DNA of 36,581 nucleotides from DASUAS01 sp036271015 (GTDB lineage Bacteria > Actinomycetota > Acidimicrobiia > IMCC26256 > DASPTH01): contig DATBBL010000086.1 of the NCBI GenBank assembly GCA_036271015.1, positions 1 to 36,581 of the forward strand. Direction: 5' to 3'. The notes beneath the pieces were generated by a model, which was not told the DNA's origin, did not search any database, and saw nothing but the letters and a program-made list of their open reading frames with translations. The position numbers and the translations under genes are program-made. Shown here piece after piece: positions 14,185 through 22,531 of the stretch (position 1 is its first letter; each line of letters starts with the position of its first letter).

Positions 14185-14859
14185 TCAGGTGCACGGTTCG
14201 ACGCACGCGTCCGGTTCCGTCGATTCGCGCTCGTGCAAGGCGTCCCGGAGCCGCCGGAGCGCGATGCGGATCCGGGTCTTGGCGGTGCCGAGGGGGATCT
14301 CGTCCCGTTCGGAGATCTCGCGGGCGCTGAGACCCCAGACCCCGGCGAGCACGACGGCGCGCCGTTGCTCCTCCGGGAGGTCGGCGAGCGCGGCGTGCAG
14401 CCACTCGAGGTCGTCGTGCAAGGCGACGACCTCGCCCGGGTCCCGGCCCGGCGCGGGCGGGGTGAGCCCCAGCATCTCGTCGGGCGCGACCACGACCGCC
14501 CGGCGCTTGCGGATGGTGTCGATGGCGACGTTCCGGGTGATGCTCAGGAGCCAGCTGTCGACGCGCCCGCGCCGGACGTCGAAGGTGTCGGCGCGGCGCC
14601 AGGCCCGGACCATCGCTTCCTGGGCCGCGTCCTCCGCCGTCCGCGCATCGCCCACGATGGTGAGCGCGAGGCCGTACACCCGCCGCTGGTAGCGGGCCAC
14701 GAACGCCGAGGTCGCGGCCGGGTCCGATGCCGCGAACCCGGCCAGGAGCGCCTCGTCCGAGCTCGCATCGTCCGAGCGGACCCCGCTCGGGGGCGTCGCA
14801 GCGGTGGTTGCGGCCCAGAGCGGGGCTGGTCGAGCGGGAGAGCGCATCGCGACCACCAT
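14185..14859 (-). CDS. ECF-type RNA polymerase sigma factor
   Basis: A sigma-70 family factor of the extracytoplasmic function group, about 224 residues. Region 2 is visible as FVARYQRRVYGLALTIVGD followed by AEDAAQEAMVRAWRRADTFD and WLLSITRNVAIDTIRKRR. Region 4 is LADLPEEQRRAVVLAGVWGLSAREISERDEIPLGTAKTRIRIALRRLR. The C-terminal tail EPDACVEPCT has two cysteines. No anti-sigma gene is adjacent; the downstream gene is the dehydrogenase. ATG 14859 is used, with ATG 14847 (GGTGG upstream) as an alternative. An ECF-type promoter directly upstream suggests autoregulation. Confidence 0.93.
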   Translation of the reverse strand: MVVAMRSPARPAPLWAATTAATPPSGVRSDDASSDEALLAGFAASDPAATSAFVARYQRRVYGLALTIVGDARTAEDAAQEAMVRAWRRADTFDVRRGRVDSWLLSITRNVAIDTIRKRRAVVVAPDEMLGLTPPAPGRDPGEVVALHDDLEWLHAALADLPEEQRRAVVLAGVWGLSAREISERDEIPLGTAKTRIRIALRRLRDALHERESTEPDACVEPCT

Positions 14860-14880
14860 TTCGAGCGGCAATGTATCGTT

Positions 14881-14908
14881 ACACGGCTACCTTAAACTCC
14901 CGGATTCC
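14881..14908 (-). promoter_or_regulatory. ECF-type promoter, probable autoregulation
   Basis: On the minus strand GGAATCC (14908-14902) is followed by 16 bases and CGTGT (14885-14881). This fits the general ECF pattern GGAAC-N16-18-CGT. The start point would fall around 14875, about 15 bases ahead of ATG 14859. It sits in the 98-base gap shared with the divergent TetR gene. Confidence 0.55.
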
Positions 14909-14957
14909 GTTACGCAAGTGCTAGAAATTGAATTCCACACCCATCCACAGGAGCATC

Positions 14958-15593
14958 ATGGCCACCCAGGACCCCGTCGCCGCCGAACCACCGACCCCGC
15001 ATCGCGGGCCCGGTCGGCCGCGCGACGCCAGCCGCGACGAGGCGATCCTGAACGCCACGTTCGCCCTCCTCCGCCGGCGCGGCTACCAGGGCCTCACCAT
15101 CGAAGGGGTCGCCGCCGAGGCCGGCGTCGGGCGGCCGACCATCTACCGGCGGTGGCCGTCGAAGCCGGCGCTCGTGGTCGCGGCGCTCATGGACTCCAGC
15201 CGGCTCGCGCTCCCCGCCCCGAACACCGGCTCGTTGCGCGACGACCTCATCGAGGTCCAGCGTCACCAGGTCAGCCTGATCAACTCGCCCGAGAGCCGCC
15301 GGGTGACCGCCGGGCTCCTCGCCGATCTGGCGACCGACGAGGAGCTCGCCGAGCGCTACGTCACCGAGTACCTGATGCCCCGCCGGGCGTTGGTGTTCCA
15401 GGTGCTCCAGCGCGGCGTCGACCGGGGCGAGCTCACGCCCGCGGTCGACTTCGCGTTCGTGTACGACCTGCTGATGGGCCCGTTGTTCATGCGTGCGGTC
15501 GTGTGGGGCCAGCGCCTCGGACCGGAGGCGGCGGCGGAGACGACCGACGTCGTGCTCGCCCGGTACGGCGCCGAGGGCGGCACCGGCGGCTGA
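14958..15593 (+). CDS. TetR/AcrR family transcriptional regulator
   Basis: A 211-residue repressor-type regulator. After a proline-rich start and the AT-hook-like GPGRPRDASRDEAIL, the HTH occupies about residues 30-75: ATFALLRRRGYQGLTIEGVAAEAGVGRPTIYRRWPSKPALV, the classical TetR signature. The remaining helices form a ligand pocket of unknown specificity. ATG 14958 has AGGAG four bases upstream. It is divergent from the ECF sigma gene and 31 bases ahead of the AhpD-like gene, which it may regulate. No clear palindromic operator was found in the 98-base gap. Confidence 0.93.
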   Translation: MATQDPVAAEPPTPHRGPGRPRDASRDEAILNATFALLRRRGYQGLTIEGVAAEAGVGRPTIYRRWPSKPALVVAALMDSSRLALPAPNTGSLRDDLIEVQRHQVSLINSPESRRVTAGLLADLATDEELAERYVTEYLMPRRALVFQVLQRGVDRGELTPAVDFAFVYDLLMGPLFMRAVVWGQRLGPEAAAETTDVVLARYGAEGGTGG

Positions 15594-15624
15594 GCGCGAC
15601 TGACCGACGCCGTACACTCCGCGC

Positions 15625-16113
15625 ATGGCACGTATCCAGATTCCTGACGGTCCGGGTGCCGCCGGGCGGCGGGTGTTCGCCCTCCGCCCCGAGATGGCCG
15701 ACACGGTCACCGACATGATCGACGCGGTGTACCACCGCAGCATCCTGCCCGCGACCGAGCGCGAGGTGGCCCGGCTCCGGGTCGCGCAGCTCAACGACTG
15801 CTCGGCGTGCTCCACCGCCCGAGCCCAGTCGATGCTCGAAGCGGGCGTCACCGAGGACGACTACGGCCACCTCGACGAGTGGCGCACCTGGCCCGGCTAC
15901 ACCGAGCGCCAGCGGCTGGCGATCGAGTACGCCGAGCGGTTCACCGTCGACCACCAGGGCCTCGACGACGCGTTCTTCGACCGCCTCCACACGGTGTTCG
16001 CCGACGACGAGATCCTCGACCTCACCCTGTGCCTGTCCATCTGGCTCGGGCTGGGGCGCACGCTCGCGGTGCTGCAGGTCGAGCAACGCACCGGAGTGAT
16101 GGCCGACCTCTGA
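15625..16113 (+). CDS. AhpD-like carboxymuconolactone decarboxylase family protein
   Basis: A 162-residue all-helical protein of the CMD/AhpD family. The redox-type motif is NDCSACSTARAQS with Cys59 and Cys62, as in alkylhydroperoxidase D. The histidine that normally follows the second cysteine by four residues is Arg66 here, so classical AhpD peroxidase chemistry may be changed. The helix QRLAIEYAERFTVDHQGLDDAFFDRL is the conserved second half. It follows the TetR gene closely and probably shares its transcript. A role in oxidative stress or thiol redox chemistry is inferred. Confidence 0.87.
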   Translation: MARIQIPDGPGAAGRRVFALRPEMADTVTDMIDAVYHRSILPATEREVARLRVAQLNDCSACSTARAQSMLEAGVTEDDYGHLDEWRTWPGYTERQRLAIEYAERFTVDHQGLDDAFFDRLHTVFADDEILDLTLCLSIWLGLGRTLAVLQVEQRTGVMADL

Positions 16114-16120
16114 GTGCCGA

Positions 16121-17404
16121 TCACTCGGGGAGCAACCACGCGAGCGTGAGCGCCGCCGACCACGAGAACCCGTGACCTCCGATGCCCTGTCCGGTCGTCG
16201 CGTCGTAGTACTCGCTGAAGCCCGCGCGCGCGACGAGCGCCAACGTCGACGCTCGTAACTGCTCGGCGCGCTCGGCGTAGCCGCTCCGCGCGCAGCCGTC
16301 GGCCACCAGCCAGTTCACGAGCACCCACGCCGGTCCCCGCCAGTAGCGCTCGGGATCGAACGCCCGCGCGGTGGGGTCGCACGTGGGGACGCCGAAGGGC
16401 GCGGCCGCGGCCCACCCGTCGAGGCGCTCGAGCATGCGGTCGACCCGGGCGGCGTCCACGCCGCCCGCCCACACCGCCACGAGGCCACCGGCCGTCAGCG
16501 GGCCGAGCGGCGCCTCCCGCCGGACGTCGTAGGGACGGAACCACCCCGCGTCGTCGTCCCACAAGGCCGTCAACGCGGCACGCGCCTCGGCGGCGAACCG
16601 GTCGAGCGGCGCCGGGTCTTCGCCGACGTCGCGCGCGACCTGCCCGAGATCACTCGCGGCGCGCGCCGCGATCGCGGTGAACGCGACATCCTCGACCACG
16701 AACGGGCTGACCGCCGCCTGCTCCTCGGTGTCCCAGCCTGCGGCGCGCAGCCGTTCGACGATGCCCAGGTAGCGGCGGTAGTCGTGGTCGGTCGGTCGGT
16801 GCGCCGCCGCGACCGTCGCCACGTCACGACGTTCGAGGTGCGGGTCGCTCGCGGTGGGCGCGTGTTCCAACGGCGCATCCCAACACGGCGCGTTGTCCAT
16901 CCCCGACTCCCAGGGGTGCACGATCACGCACCCACCGTGCGGCCCGCGGCGAGCGCGGGCGATCCACTCGATCCACGCCACCAGCCCCGGCCACACCGCG
17001 CCCAACATCGCGCGGGCGCGGTCCCGGTCGGGATCGGCGACGAACAGCCGCGCCGCGCTCGAGACCGGCAGCGGTGGCTGCGTGATCCCGGTCGTCGGGG
17101 GTGTGTGCGACGTCCCCCACACCTCAGGCCCGGGGAAGTAGTCGTCGCAGGACTCCCAGAACACGATGTGCGGGACCATGCCCGATGCCCATTGCGCCGA
17201 GAGCAGCCGCCGCAGCTCCGTCCACGCGTCGTCCCACTTCCCCGCCGCCGCCCACCCGAGTGCGATCGGGCCGGAGTCCCAACACCACTGGTACGGGTAC
17301 AGGCCTTCCGCCGGGACCGTGTAGCCCGCGCGGTGGTTGCCCACGAGGACGGCCAGTGCACGCGCCCGGAGGTCGACGACATCGCTCGCGCCCCGGCTCG
17401 TCAC
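16121..17404 (-). CDS. GH63-family glycoside hydrolase, mannosylglycerate hydrolase-like
   Basis: A 427-residue (alpha/alpha)6-barrel hydrolase, similar in size to mycobacterial and Thermus mannosylglycerate hydrolases. YQWCWDSGPIALGW (38-51) lines the active site. HPWESGMDNAPCWD carries the probable general acid Asp170, and YWRGPAWVLVNWL is the family block. FSEYYDATTG carries the probable base Glu398, followed by GIGGHGFSWSAAL. Likely substrates are mannosylglycerate or glucosylglycerate, compatible solutes or polysaccharide precursors; this is inference from motifs. No secretion signal is seen, so it is cytoplasmic. The GTG 17404 start lacks a clear ribosome site. Confidence 0.85.
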   Translation of the reverse strand: MTSRGASDVVDLRARALAVLVGNHRAGYTVPAEGLYPYQWCWDSGPIALGWAAAGKWDDAWTELRRLLSAQWASGMVPHIVFWESCDDYFPGPEVWGTSHTPPTTGITQPPLPVSSAARLFVADPDRDRARAMLGAVWPGLVAWIEWIARARRGPHGGCVIVHPWESGMDNAPCWDAPLEHAPTASDPHLERRDVATVAAAHRPTDHDYRRYLGIVERLRAAGWDTEEQAAVSPFVVEDVAFTAIAARAASDLGQVARDVGEDPAPLDRFAAEARAALTALWDDDAGWFRPYDVRREAPLGPLTAGGLVAVWAGGVDAARVDRMLERLDGWAAAAPFGVPTCDPTARAFDPERYWRGPAWVLVNWLVADGCARSGYAERAEQLRASTLALVARAGFSEYYDATTGQGIGGHGFSWSAALTLAWLLPE

Positions 17405-17493
17405 GCGCTGACGCTACCGGCTTCACCGCAGAGGCGCGTGCAGCGGTCATCGGCGCGATCATTGGCGATCCGCCGGCATCTTGGAGCGAGCCC

Positions 17494-18156
17494 ATGAGCA
17501 TCAGCGAGCGGCAAGCACCGGACTTCTCCCACGCGCTGCGGGGCTACGACCGGGCGCAGGTCGACGAGTACCTCGCGTCGTACACGGAGTACTCGGTCCA
17601 GGTCGAGGAGCGCGCCCGCAAAGCCGAGACCGCGCTGGCGCAGTGCCGCCGCGAGCTGGCGTCGGCGCCCGGCACGGTCGGCATCTCCGAACGGCTGGCG
17701 TCCATCCTGCACCTCGCCAACGAGGAGGCCGAGGAGATCCGGGAACGGGCCCGGACCGAGAGCGAGGCGACGACCCGGGCCGCCGCGAGCGAGGCCGAGC
17801 GCACCGTCGACGACGCGCTCCGGCACCGGGACGCCATCCAATTGGAGATCGACGAGCTCTCGGACATCCGCGAAGCGCTGCTCCAGCGGCTCATCGCGCT
17901 CAGCGGCCAGATCGTCGATGCGACGGAGCGCTATCAGGGGTACGCGCCGGGGATGGCGCCGCGCCCGCCGGCGGGGGTCAAGCTGTTCGACGCCGAAGCG
18001 ATCGACGACGAGGCGGTCGACGACGAGCCGCCGGCCGCCGAACCGGAGGAGGCCGCGCCGGCCGCCGACGCCGACGCGGTCGTCGATCCCGAGGCCGTCA
18101 CGCAGCGGATCACCACGACCGGGCCACCGCCCGAGCACGACGAGCTGGTCGAGTGA
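17494..18156 (+). CDS. DivIVA-domain coiled-coil protein
   Basis: A 220-residue protein. The N-terminus is a DivIVA membrane-targeting domain, FSHALRGYDRAQVDEYLASY (about 11-30). It is followed by a long coiled coil to about residue 145 (EERARKAETALAQCRRELAS and EEAEEIRERARTESEATTRAAASEAER). The C-terminal third is acidic, alanine/proline-rich and probably disordered. Actinobacterial DivIVA/Wag31-like proteins mark curved membrane and poles and recruit cell-wall enzymes. This one is likely a secondary paralog because it lies outside the usual division cluster. ATG 17494 has GGAG 7 bases upstream. It is convergent with the DUF1214 gene with a one-base gap. Confidence 0.87.
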   Translation: MSISERQAPDFSHALRGYDRAQVDEYLASYTEYSVQVEERARKAETALAQCRRELASAPGTVGISERLASILHLANEEAEEIRERARTESEATTRAAASEAERTVDDALRHRDAIQLEIDELSDIREALLQRLIALSGQIVDATERYQGYAPGMAPRPPAGVKLFDAEAIDDEAVDDEPPAAEPEEAAPAADADAVVDPEAVTQRITTTGPPPEHDELVE

Positions 18157-18157
18157 G

Positions 18158-19363
18158 CTACCAGATGCGTCGCAGCTGCGCGCCTTCGCGCCGCCGGCGC
18201 AGCTGCTCCTGACGCTCGGCGGGAGTGACGACGGGCGTGTCCGCAGGAAGGTGCTGCCGCACGTCGGCCAGCGGCACCTTCGTGATCGTCGGATCGGGAT
18301 AGTCGCTCGCCCGGTTCCACCGCATCTGGATGACGCCCCACGGGTAGTCGGCCTTGTCGAGCCAGTTCGGCACCCCGGGATCGAGGCGCGAGATGACGGC
18401 GCGGAACTTGCCGTCGCCGTCGAGGTGCGCCTGCGCGTCGTTGAGGCTCGACTGCCGGTTCACCCAGTCGATGGTGCAGAAGCGGTCGTCCGCGACCAGC
18501 ATCTGCCAGTAGCGGACCCGCTCCGGGAGCGCGGTCTCCACGATCAGCGCTTCGTCGTCGTCGATCTCGTGGATGCCGTCGTAGTAGGCCTGCTTCGGCA
18601 AACCACCCATCTCGTCGACCTTCGTCGAACGGAGGAACGTGTTCACGCCGTGGTGCTCCCGGTAGTAGCGCACGAGCTGCATGTCGAAGCCGATCATCCC
18701 CTCGATCCACGCCGCGAGGTCGGAGAAGCGGCGCGCGATCTCCTCGGGGGTCATGTCGGCACCGCCGTCGTCGACTCGCTCGATCGCGACCCGGGCGTCG
18801 AGCTCGTGGTTCCAGTCGCACGCGCACTTCCGCATCAGGAGCCGACGGGTGCCCGGGGCCAGCTCCCACCAGTCGCCGTCGTGCCCCGCGGGGCGTTCGG
18901 GGCTGAGCACGACGCTGAAGTAGCCGTCGGCGTCGAGCGCGACGTCCTCGTCGAGGTCGTGGGTCAGCGGTGCCGGGCCTCCTGCGCCCATGTCGGCCGG
19001 GCTCATCATGTCGAAGCCCTGCTGCGTGATCTCGACGAAGCGCGAGGTCCCGCGGTATCCCGAGATCCGGTACACACCATCGGAGTCGATCTCGGCGGTC
19101 GAGTAGACGTAGTCGGGGTCGGGTCCACCCTGGTTGAACGCGTAGTTCCACAGCGGCATGAACACCGGGCGACGCGAGTCGGTGTAGACGCGGCACAGGT
19201 AGCCGCAGGCGAGGATCGACAACGCGAGCTTGTTCATGTCCTGGGTCTCGGCGGCGGTCGGACCATCGGGGCGCCAGGTGGCCATCAGGTTGTCGCTCAC
19301 CCGTTCGAGCGCCTGCATCTGGTCGGCCCAGCTGGGCAGCGAGCGATTGCCGGATTCCGTCAT
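18158..19363 (-). CDS. DUF1214 domain-containing protein
   Basis: A 401-residue protein with the DUF1214 C-terminal fold. GYFSVVLSPERPAG and LLMRKCACDWNHE lie mid-protein, and YWQMLVADDRFCTIDWVNRQSSLN with FRAVISRLDPGVPNWLDKADYPWGVIQMRW near the end; the last block is the DUF1214 hallmark. No catalytic residues are established for the family, which in Actinobacteria often lies among lipid or steroid degradation genes. ATG 19363 is supported by GAGGAGA 7 bases upstream. It follows the sulfotransferase stop by 28 bases on the same strand and is the third gene of an apparent operon. Confidence 0.87.
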   Translation of the reverse strand: MTESGNRSLPSWADQMQALERVSDNLMATWRPDGPTAAETQDMNKLALSILACGYLCRVYTDSRRPVFMPLWNYAFNQGGPDPDYVYSTAEIDSDGVYRISGYRGTSRFVEITQQGFDMMSPADMGAGGPAPLTHDLDEDVALDADGYFSVVLSPERPAGHDGDWWELAPGTRRLLMRKCACDWNHELDARVAIERVDDGGADMTPEEIARRFSDLAAWIEGMIGFDMQLVRYYREHHGVNTFLRSTKVDEMGGLPKQAYYDGIHEIDDDEALIVETALPERVRYWQMLVADDRFCTIDWVNRQSSLNDAQAHLDGDGKFRAVISRLDPGVPNWLDKADYPWGVIQMRWNRASDYPDPTITKVPLADVRQHLPADTPVVTPAERQEQLRRRREGAQLRRIW

Positions 19364-19391
19364 GCGCGGGTCTCCTCGGCGGTGAGATCCG

Positions 19392-20561
19392 TCAGGCTTC
19401 GAGCGCGACGTCGAAGTGGCGGACGTAGAAGTCGTAGTCGGAGCGCAGTTGGGCGGTGCTGAGACCGAACTGCTCGGCGGTGTAGCGGTGCGTCCCGTGT
19501 GCGCCGGACCGGTTGGCCTCCTGCCAGTCACGCAGCGCCTGCTCGACCGGCGGGCGCAGCTCGAATCCGAGGAATTCGTAGACCGCACGCACCGTGCCCA
19601 TCGGGTCGGCGATCAGGTCGCGGTGATGGACGTCGAGAAAGCGCTCCTCCCCGAGGCGCGACCGGGCGGCGATGGCGCGTTCCACCCCCACGCGCAGGTG
19701 CTCGGACACCTCCCGACCGACCCGGTGCAGGTCGCGCGCTCCCTGCGACGGCGGGAAGATGGTCGACACGATGCTCGCCCAGGAGGGCACCGACTTGGCC
19801 GGATCGCGGTGCGTCATGACGAAGCGGGCGTCGGGATAGGCGGCCACGATGGCTTCCAGGTCGAAATTGTGGTGTGGGGCCTTGAACAACCAGAGGTCGG
19901 GCGGACGCTGTGACTGCAGGAGGGTCACGACCCGCCGGTGGTACCGGAACGTCGGGGTCAGGTCGGCCGCGCGCCACCACGCGTGGTAGCCGTACACCGG
20001 GACCGTGTACTGCTGCCCGTGGAAGGCCATGCCGAGCAACCAGGTGTCCTCGACCGTCGCGTCGACCTCGTAGAGGTGCATGGCCTTCAGCTCCGGCGCG
20101 AGCTGCTCGTTCTCCCGGACGAGCTGCAACCGCCGCGGGTCGGTGGCCTCACCCTCGGTCGTCGGCGGCGGGCACGGCTGCATCTGCTCCCACTGGCGCA
20201 GGCAGCGGAACTGCGGATCGAGCGACATCATGTTGGCCAGCGCGGTGGTGCCGGTGCGCGGCAGGCCGTTGATGTCGATGGGACCGCGCACCGGGAGCTC
20301 CAGGAGCTCCGGATGGTCGGCGTACCACGCCTCGACCTGGAGACGGTTCACCAGACGCCGATGCAGATCGTCCACGACCGACGCGTCGGTCGCGGGGCTC
20401 AGATCCGCGTCGCGTGCCAGGCTCTCGAGCAGCACGTCGAGTCCCTCGCGGAAGTCGCCCGGTCCGAAGTCGGTGAGTCCGGTCGCCGCGGTCGCGTCGG
20501 CCAGGAGCACCTCCGCGCTCGGGTACCGCGACGTCGTCGAGTTCGTGGATGACGCCGCCAT
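19392..20561 (-). CDS. Sulfotransferase family protein
   Basis: A 389-residue PAPS-dependent sulfotransferase. The 5'-phosphosulfate loop is GLPRTGTTALANMM, about residue 98-111. The 3'-phosphate-binding segment is FVMTHRDPAKSVPSWASIVS. Between them lie WLFKAPHHNFDLEAI and other conserved blocks of the large actinobacterial/mycobacterial sulfotransferase group, which modify lipids or hydroxylated small molecules. The acceptor is unknown. The start overlaps the stop of the SDR gene in TGATG, so they are coupled, and DUF1214 follows. A reductase plus sulfotransferase suggests making or sulfating a hydroxyl group on a lipid-like substrate; this is inference. Confidence 0.9.
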   Translation of the reverse strand: MAASSTNSTTSRYPSAEVLLADATAATGLTDFGPGDFREGLDVLLESLARDADLSPATDASVVDDLHRRLVNRLQVEAWYADHPELLELPVRGPIDINGLPRTGTTALANMMSLDPQFRCLRQWEQMQPCPPPTTEGEATDPRRLQLVRENEQLAPELKAMHLYEVDATVEDTWLLGMAFHGQQYTVPVYGYHAWWRAADLTPTFRYHRRVVTLLQSQRPPDLWLFKAPHHNFDLEAIVAAYPDARFVMTHRDPAKSVPSWASIVSTIFPPSQGARDLHRVGREVSEHLRVGVERAIAARSRLGEERFLDVHHRDLIADPMGTVRAVYEFLGFELRPPVEQALRDWQEANRSGAHGTHRYTAEQFGLSTAQLRSDYDFYVRHFDVALEA

Positions 20562-21484
20562 CAGCTCCCCTGCCGCACCCGGTCGGGGTAGAAGTGCTCG
20601 GCGACGCGGCGGAACCCCTCCCGCCAGCCGACCCGGCAGGGTCCGGTGATCGCACTGCGCATGGTGTCGTCCCCCACCGAACCGTGCGACGCGCCCGGGA
20701 TCTCCTCCACCAGCACCTTGACGTCGGCGCCCAGGAGCTCGCCGAAGAACGCCGAGTACTCCTGCACGCTGACCGGCTCGTCCCCACACCAGTTCACGAC
20801 CGTCGCGGGAACGCTCGCCACCCCGAGCAGCGGCTCGAGCTGCGCACAGATGTCGTCGTCGTGGATGGGGCTGTAGGGCATCGGGTCCCACCGGGTCCGC
20901 ACGGGTTCACCGGCGGCGATGGCGTCGAGGTGCCAGACCGGGAGGCCGCTCTGGTCGCTGTAGGCGGCGCCCATGCGCGCGATGGTGACCGGCAGGTCGA
21001 ACGAGCGGGCGCAGTAGCGCGCCACCCCTTCTTCGGCGATCTTCGACACCGAGTACGGCGCCGACGGCGGCGCCATCGCGTCGCCGAGCGGGTCGTCCTC
21101 CCGGAAGGGGTGCCAGGGGTCCGGGTGCGGCTTGTAGACGGTCACCGTCGACATCACCAACGCCGACTTGGCGGTACGGCAGTGCTCGAGCACGAACCCG
21201 GTGCCCTCCGCGTTCACCCGGAGCGCCTGGTCGTAGTCGTCGGCGCTGAAGTCGGCCGCGAGGTGGAGCAGGTGGGTGAAGTCGGTGGGGAGGTCGCCGT
21301 ACTCGCCGCTCGCGAGGTCGACGGCGCGCGTCGTCACGCCGAGCGCCTCGACCCTCTCGCGCGTGGCCGGGTCGCTGAAGCGGGCGATCCCCCAGACCTC
21401 GTTGTCGGCAACGAGCGATCGCGCGAGGCCGAACGCGATCCGTCCTGCGGGCCCGGTGATGAGGATCTTCTCGCCGCGCAACAC
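20561..21484 (-). CDS. NAD-dependent epimerase/dehydratase (extended SDR)
   Basis: An extended short-chain dehydrogenase of about 307 residues. The dinucleotide loop is ILITGPAGRIAFGLA, the second acidic/lysine region follows, the catalytic pair is YSVSK, and LVMSTVTVY supplies the catalytic serine/threonine strand. The C-terminal half holds the sugar or acyl substrate pocket. The substrate could be a nucleotide sugar, a steroid-type ketone or a hydroxyacyl compound. GTG 21484 is preferred because AAGGGGG lies 7 bases upstream; GTG 21493 is also in frame. It is first in the SDR-sulfotransferase-DUF1214 operon and divergent from the thioesterase. Confidence 0.88.
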   Translation of the reverse strand: MLRGEKILITGPAGRIAFGLARSLVADNEVWGIARFSDPATRERVEALGVTTRAVDLASGEYGDLPTDFTHLLHLAADFSADDYDQALRVNAEGTGFVLEHCRTAKSALVMSTVTVYKPHPDPWHPFREDDPLGDAMAPPSAPYSVSKIAEEGVARYCARSFDLPVTIARMGAAYSDQSGLPVWHLDAIAAGEPVRTRWDPMPYSPIHDDDICAQLEPLLGVASVPATVVNWCGDEPVSVQEYSAFFGELLGADVKVLVEEIPGASHGSVGDDTMRSAITGPCRVGWREGFRRVAEHFYPDRVRQGS

Positions 21485-21616
21485 CGGCCGCACCCCCTTG
21501 GACTCGCGCCGCTGCGACCCGGGCGAATCGTCTCACAGGCGCTGAGCCCGGCTCAAACAACCGACGTGTCGTCGCGTGCTAGCCATGTCCCGGTGACTTC
21601 CGAGGCCTCCGAGAGA

Positions 21617-22531
21617 ATGACGACCCCGGGCGACGGCGACGCAACGCTCGAGCAGGCGATCCTCCTCGCGCTCGACGGCCTGCTCGACGCGCTCGGGCTC
21701 GAGTGCGCAGAGCAGGCGGATCACTTCCGGGTCGTCGGCGAACCCGGGCGCTTCGACCGCGTCTTCGGCGGCCAGACGGTCGCGCAGGCGCTGCTCGCGG
21801 CCAGCGCCACCGTGCCGGACAAGGTTCCCCACTCCCTCCACGCGTACTTCGTCGAGGCGGGGACGCCCGAAGCACCGCTCGATCTGGCGGTCGACCGGGT
21901 GCGCGACGGCCGCTCCGTCTCCACCCGGCGCGTGACCGTCAGCCAGGGCCACAGGCCGCTCCTCGTCCTGATGGCCTCGTTCCACGCGAACCCGCCGGAC
22001 CCCGAGGTCGCCGGTCCGCCACCGGTCGTCCCCGAGCCCCATGAGCTGCCGCGCCTCCAGGACTGGGTGCGCGACGTGCCCGCGGACCTCCGCCCGCATT
22101 CCGTCAACTGGGTCGAGCAACCACCCCCGCTGGAGCTGCGCATCGGCGAGGCGCCGACCTTCCTGGGTGGCGCTCCGGCCGACGGACCGCGCTCGCACTG
22201 GATGCGGCTGCCGCGCACGGTCGGCGACGACCCGGTGCTGCACGCGGCACTCCTCGCGTACGCGAGCGACTACCTGCTGCTCGACATGGCGTTCCGGTCA
22301 CACCCGGAGGGCGGGTCCACGCAATTCACCGGCTTCAGCCTCGACCACGCGCTCTGGTTCCACCGCCCGGTCCGGTTCGACCGGTGGCACCTGCACACCC
22401 AGGAGACGCTCGCCATCTCGGGCCATCGCGGCCTGGTCCGGGGCGCGATCCACGACACCGACGGCCACCTCGTGGCGACCGCGGTGCAAGAGGTGCTGAT
22501 CCGCCCGCGCGGAAGGGAGACCCCGTCATGA
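21617..22531 (+). CDS. Acyl-CoA thioesterase II (TesB family)
   Basis: A 304-residue double hot-dog thioesterase that cleaves acyl-CoA to free acid and CoA. The N-terminal hot-dog reads FGGQTVAQALLAAS with HSLHAYFVEAG. The C-terminal hot-dog has the catalytic trio of the TesB type: Asp218 in YASDYLLLD, Ser241 in FSLDHALWFHRP (threonine in E. coli TesB) and Gln291 in AVQEVLIR. ATG 21617 is used; a GTG at 21593 is also in frame. Its stop overlaps the VOC gene start in ATGA, so the pair is coupled. It would serve fatty acid or sterol side-chain metabolism. Confidence 0.9.
   Translation: MTTPGDGDATLEQAILLALDGLLDALGLECAEQADHFRVVGEPGRFDRVFGGQTVAQALLAASATVPDKVPHSLHAYFVEAGTPEAPLDLAVDRVRDGRSVSTRRVTVSQGHRPLLVLMASFHANPPDPEVAGPPPVVPEPHELPRLQDWVRDVPADLRPHSVNWVEQPPPLELRIGEAPTFLGGAPADGPRSHWMRLPRTVGDDPVLHAALLAYASDYLLLDMAFRSHPEGGSTQFTGFSLDHALWFHRPVRFDRWHLHTQETLAISGHRGLVRGAIHDTDGHLVATAVQEVLIRPRGRETPS

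Noticed and set aside
20549..21616. In-frame upstream extension of the thioesterase gene
   Set aside because: It is antisense to the SDR gene; the hot-dog domain begins only after ATG 21617.
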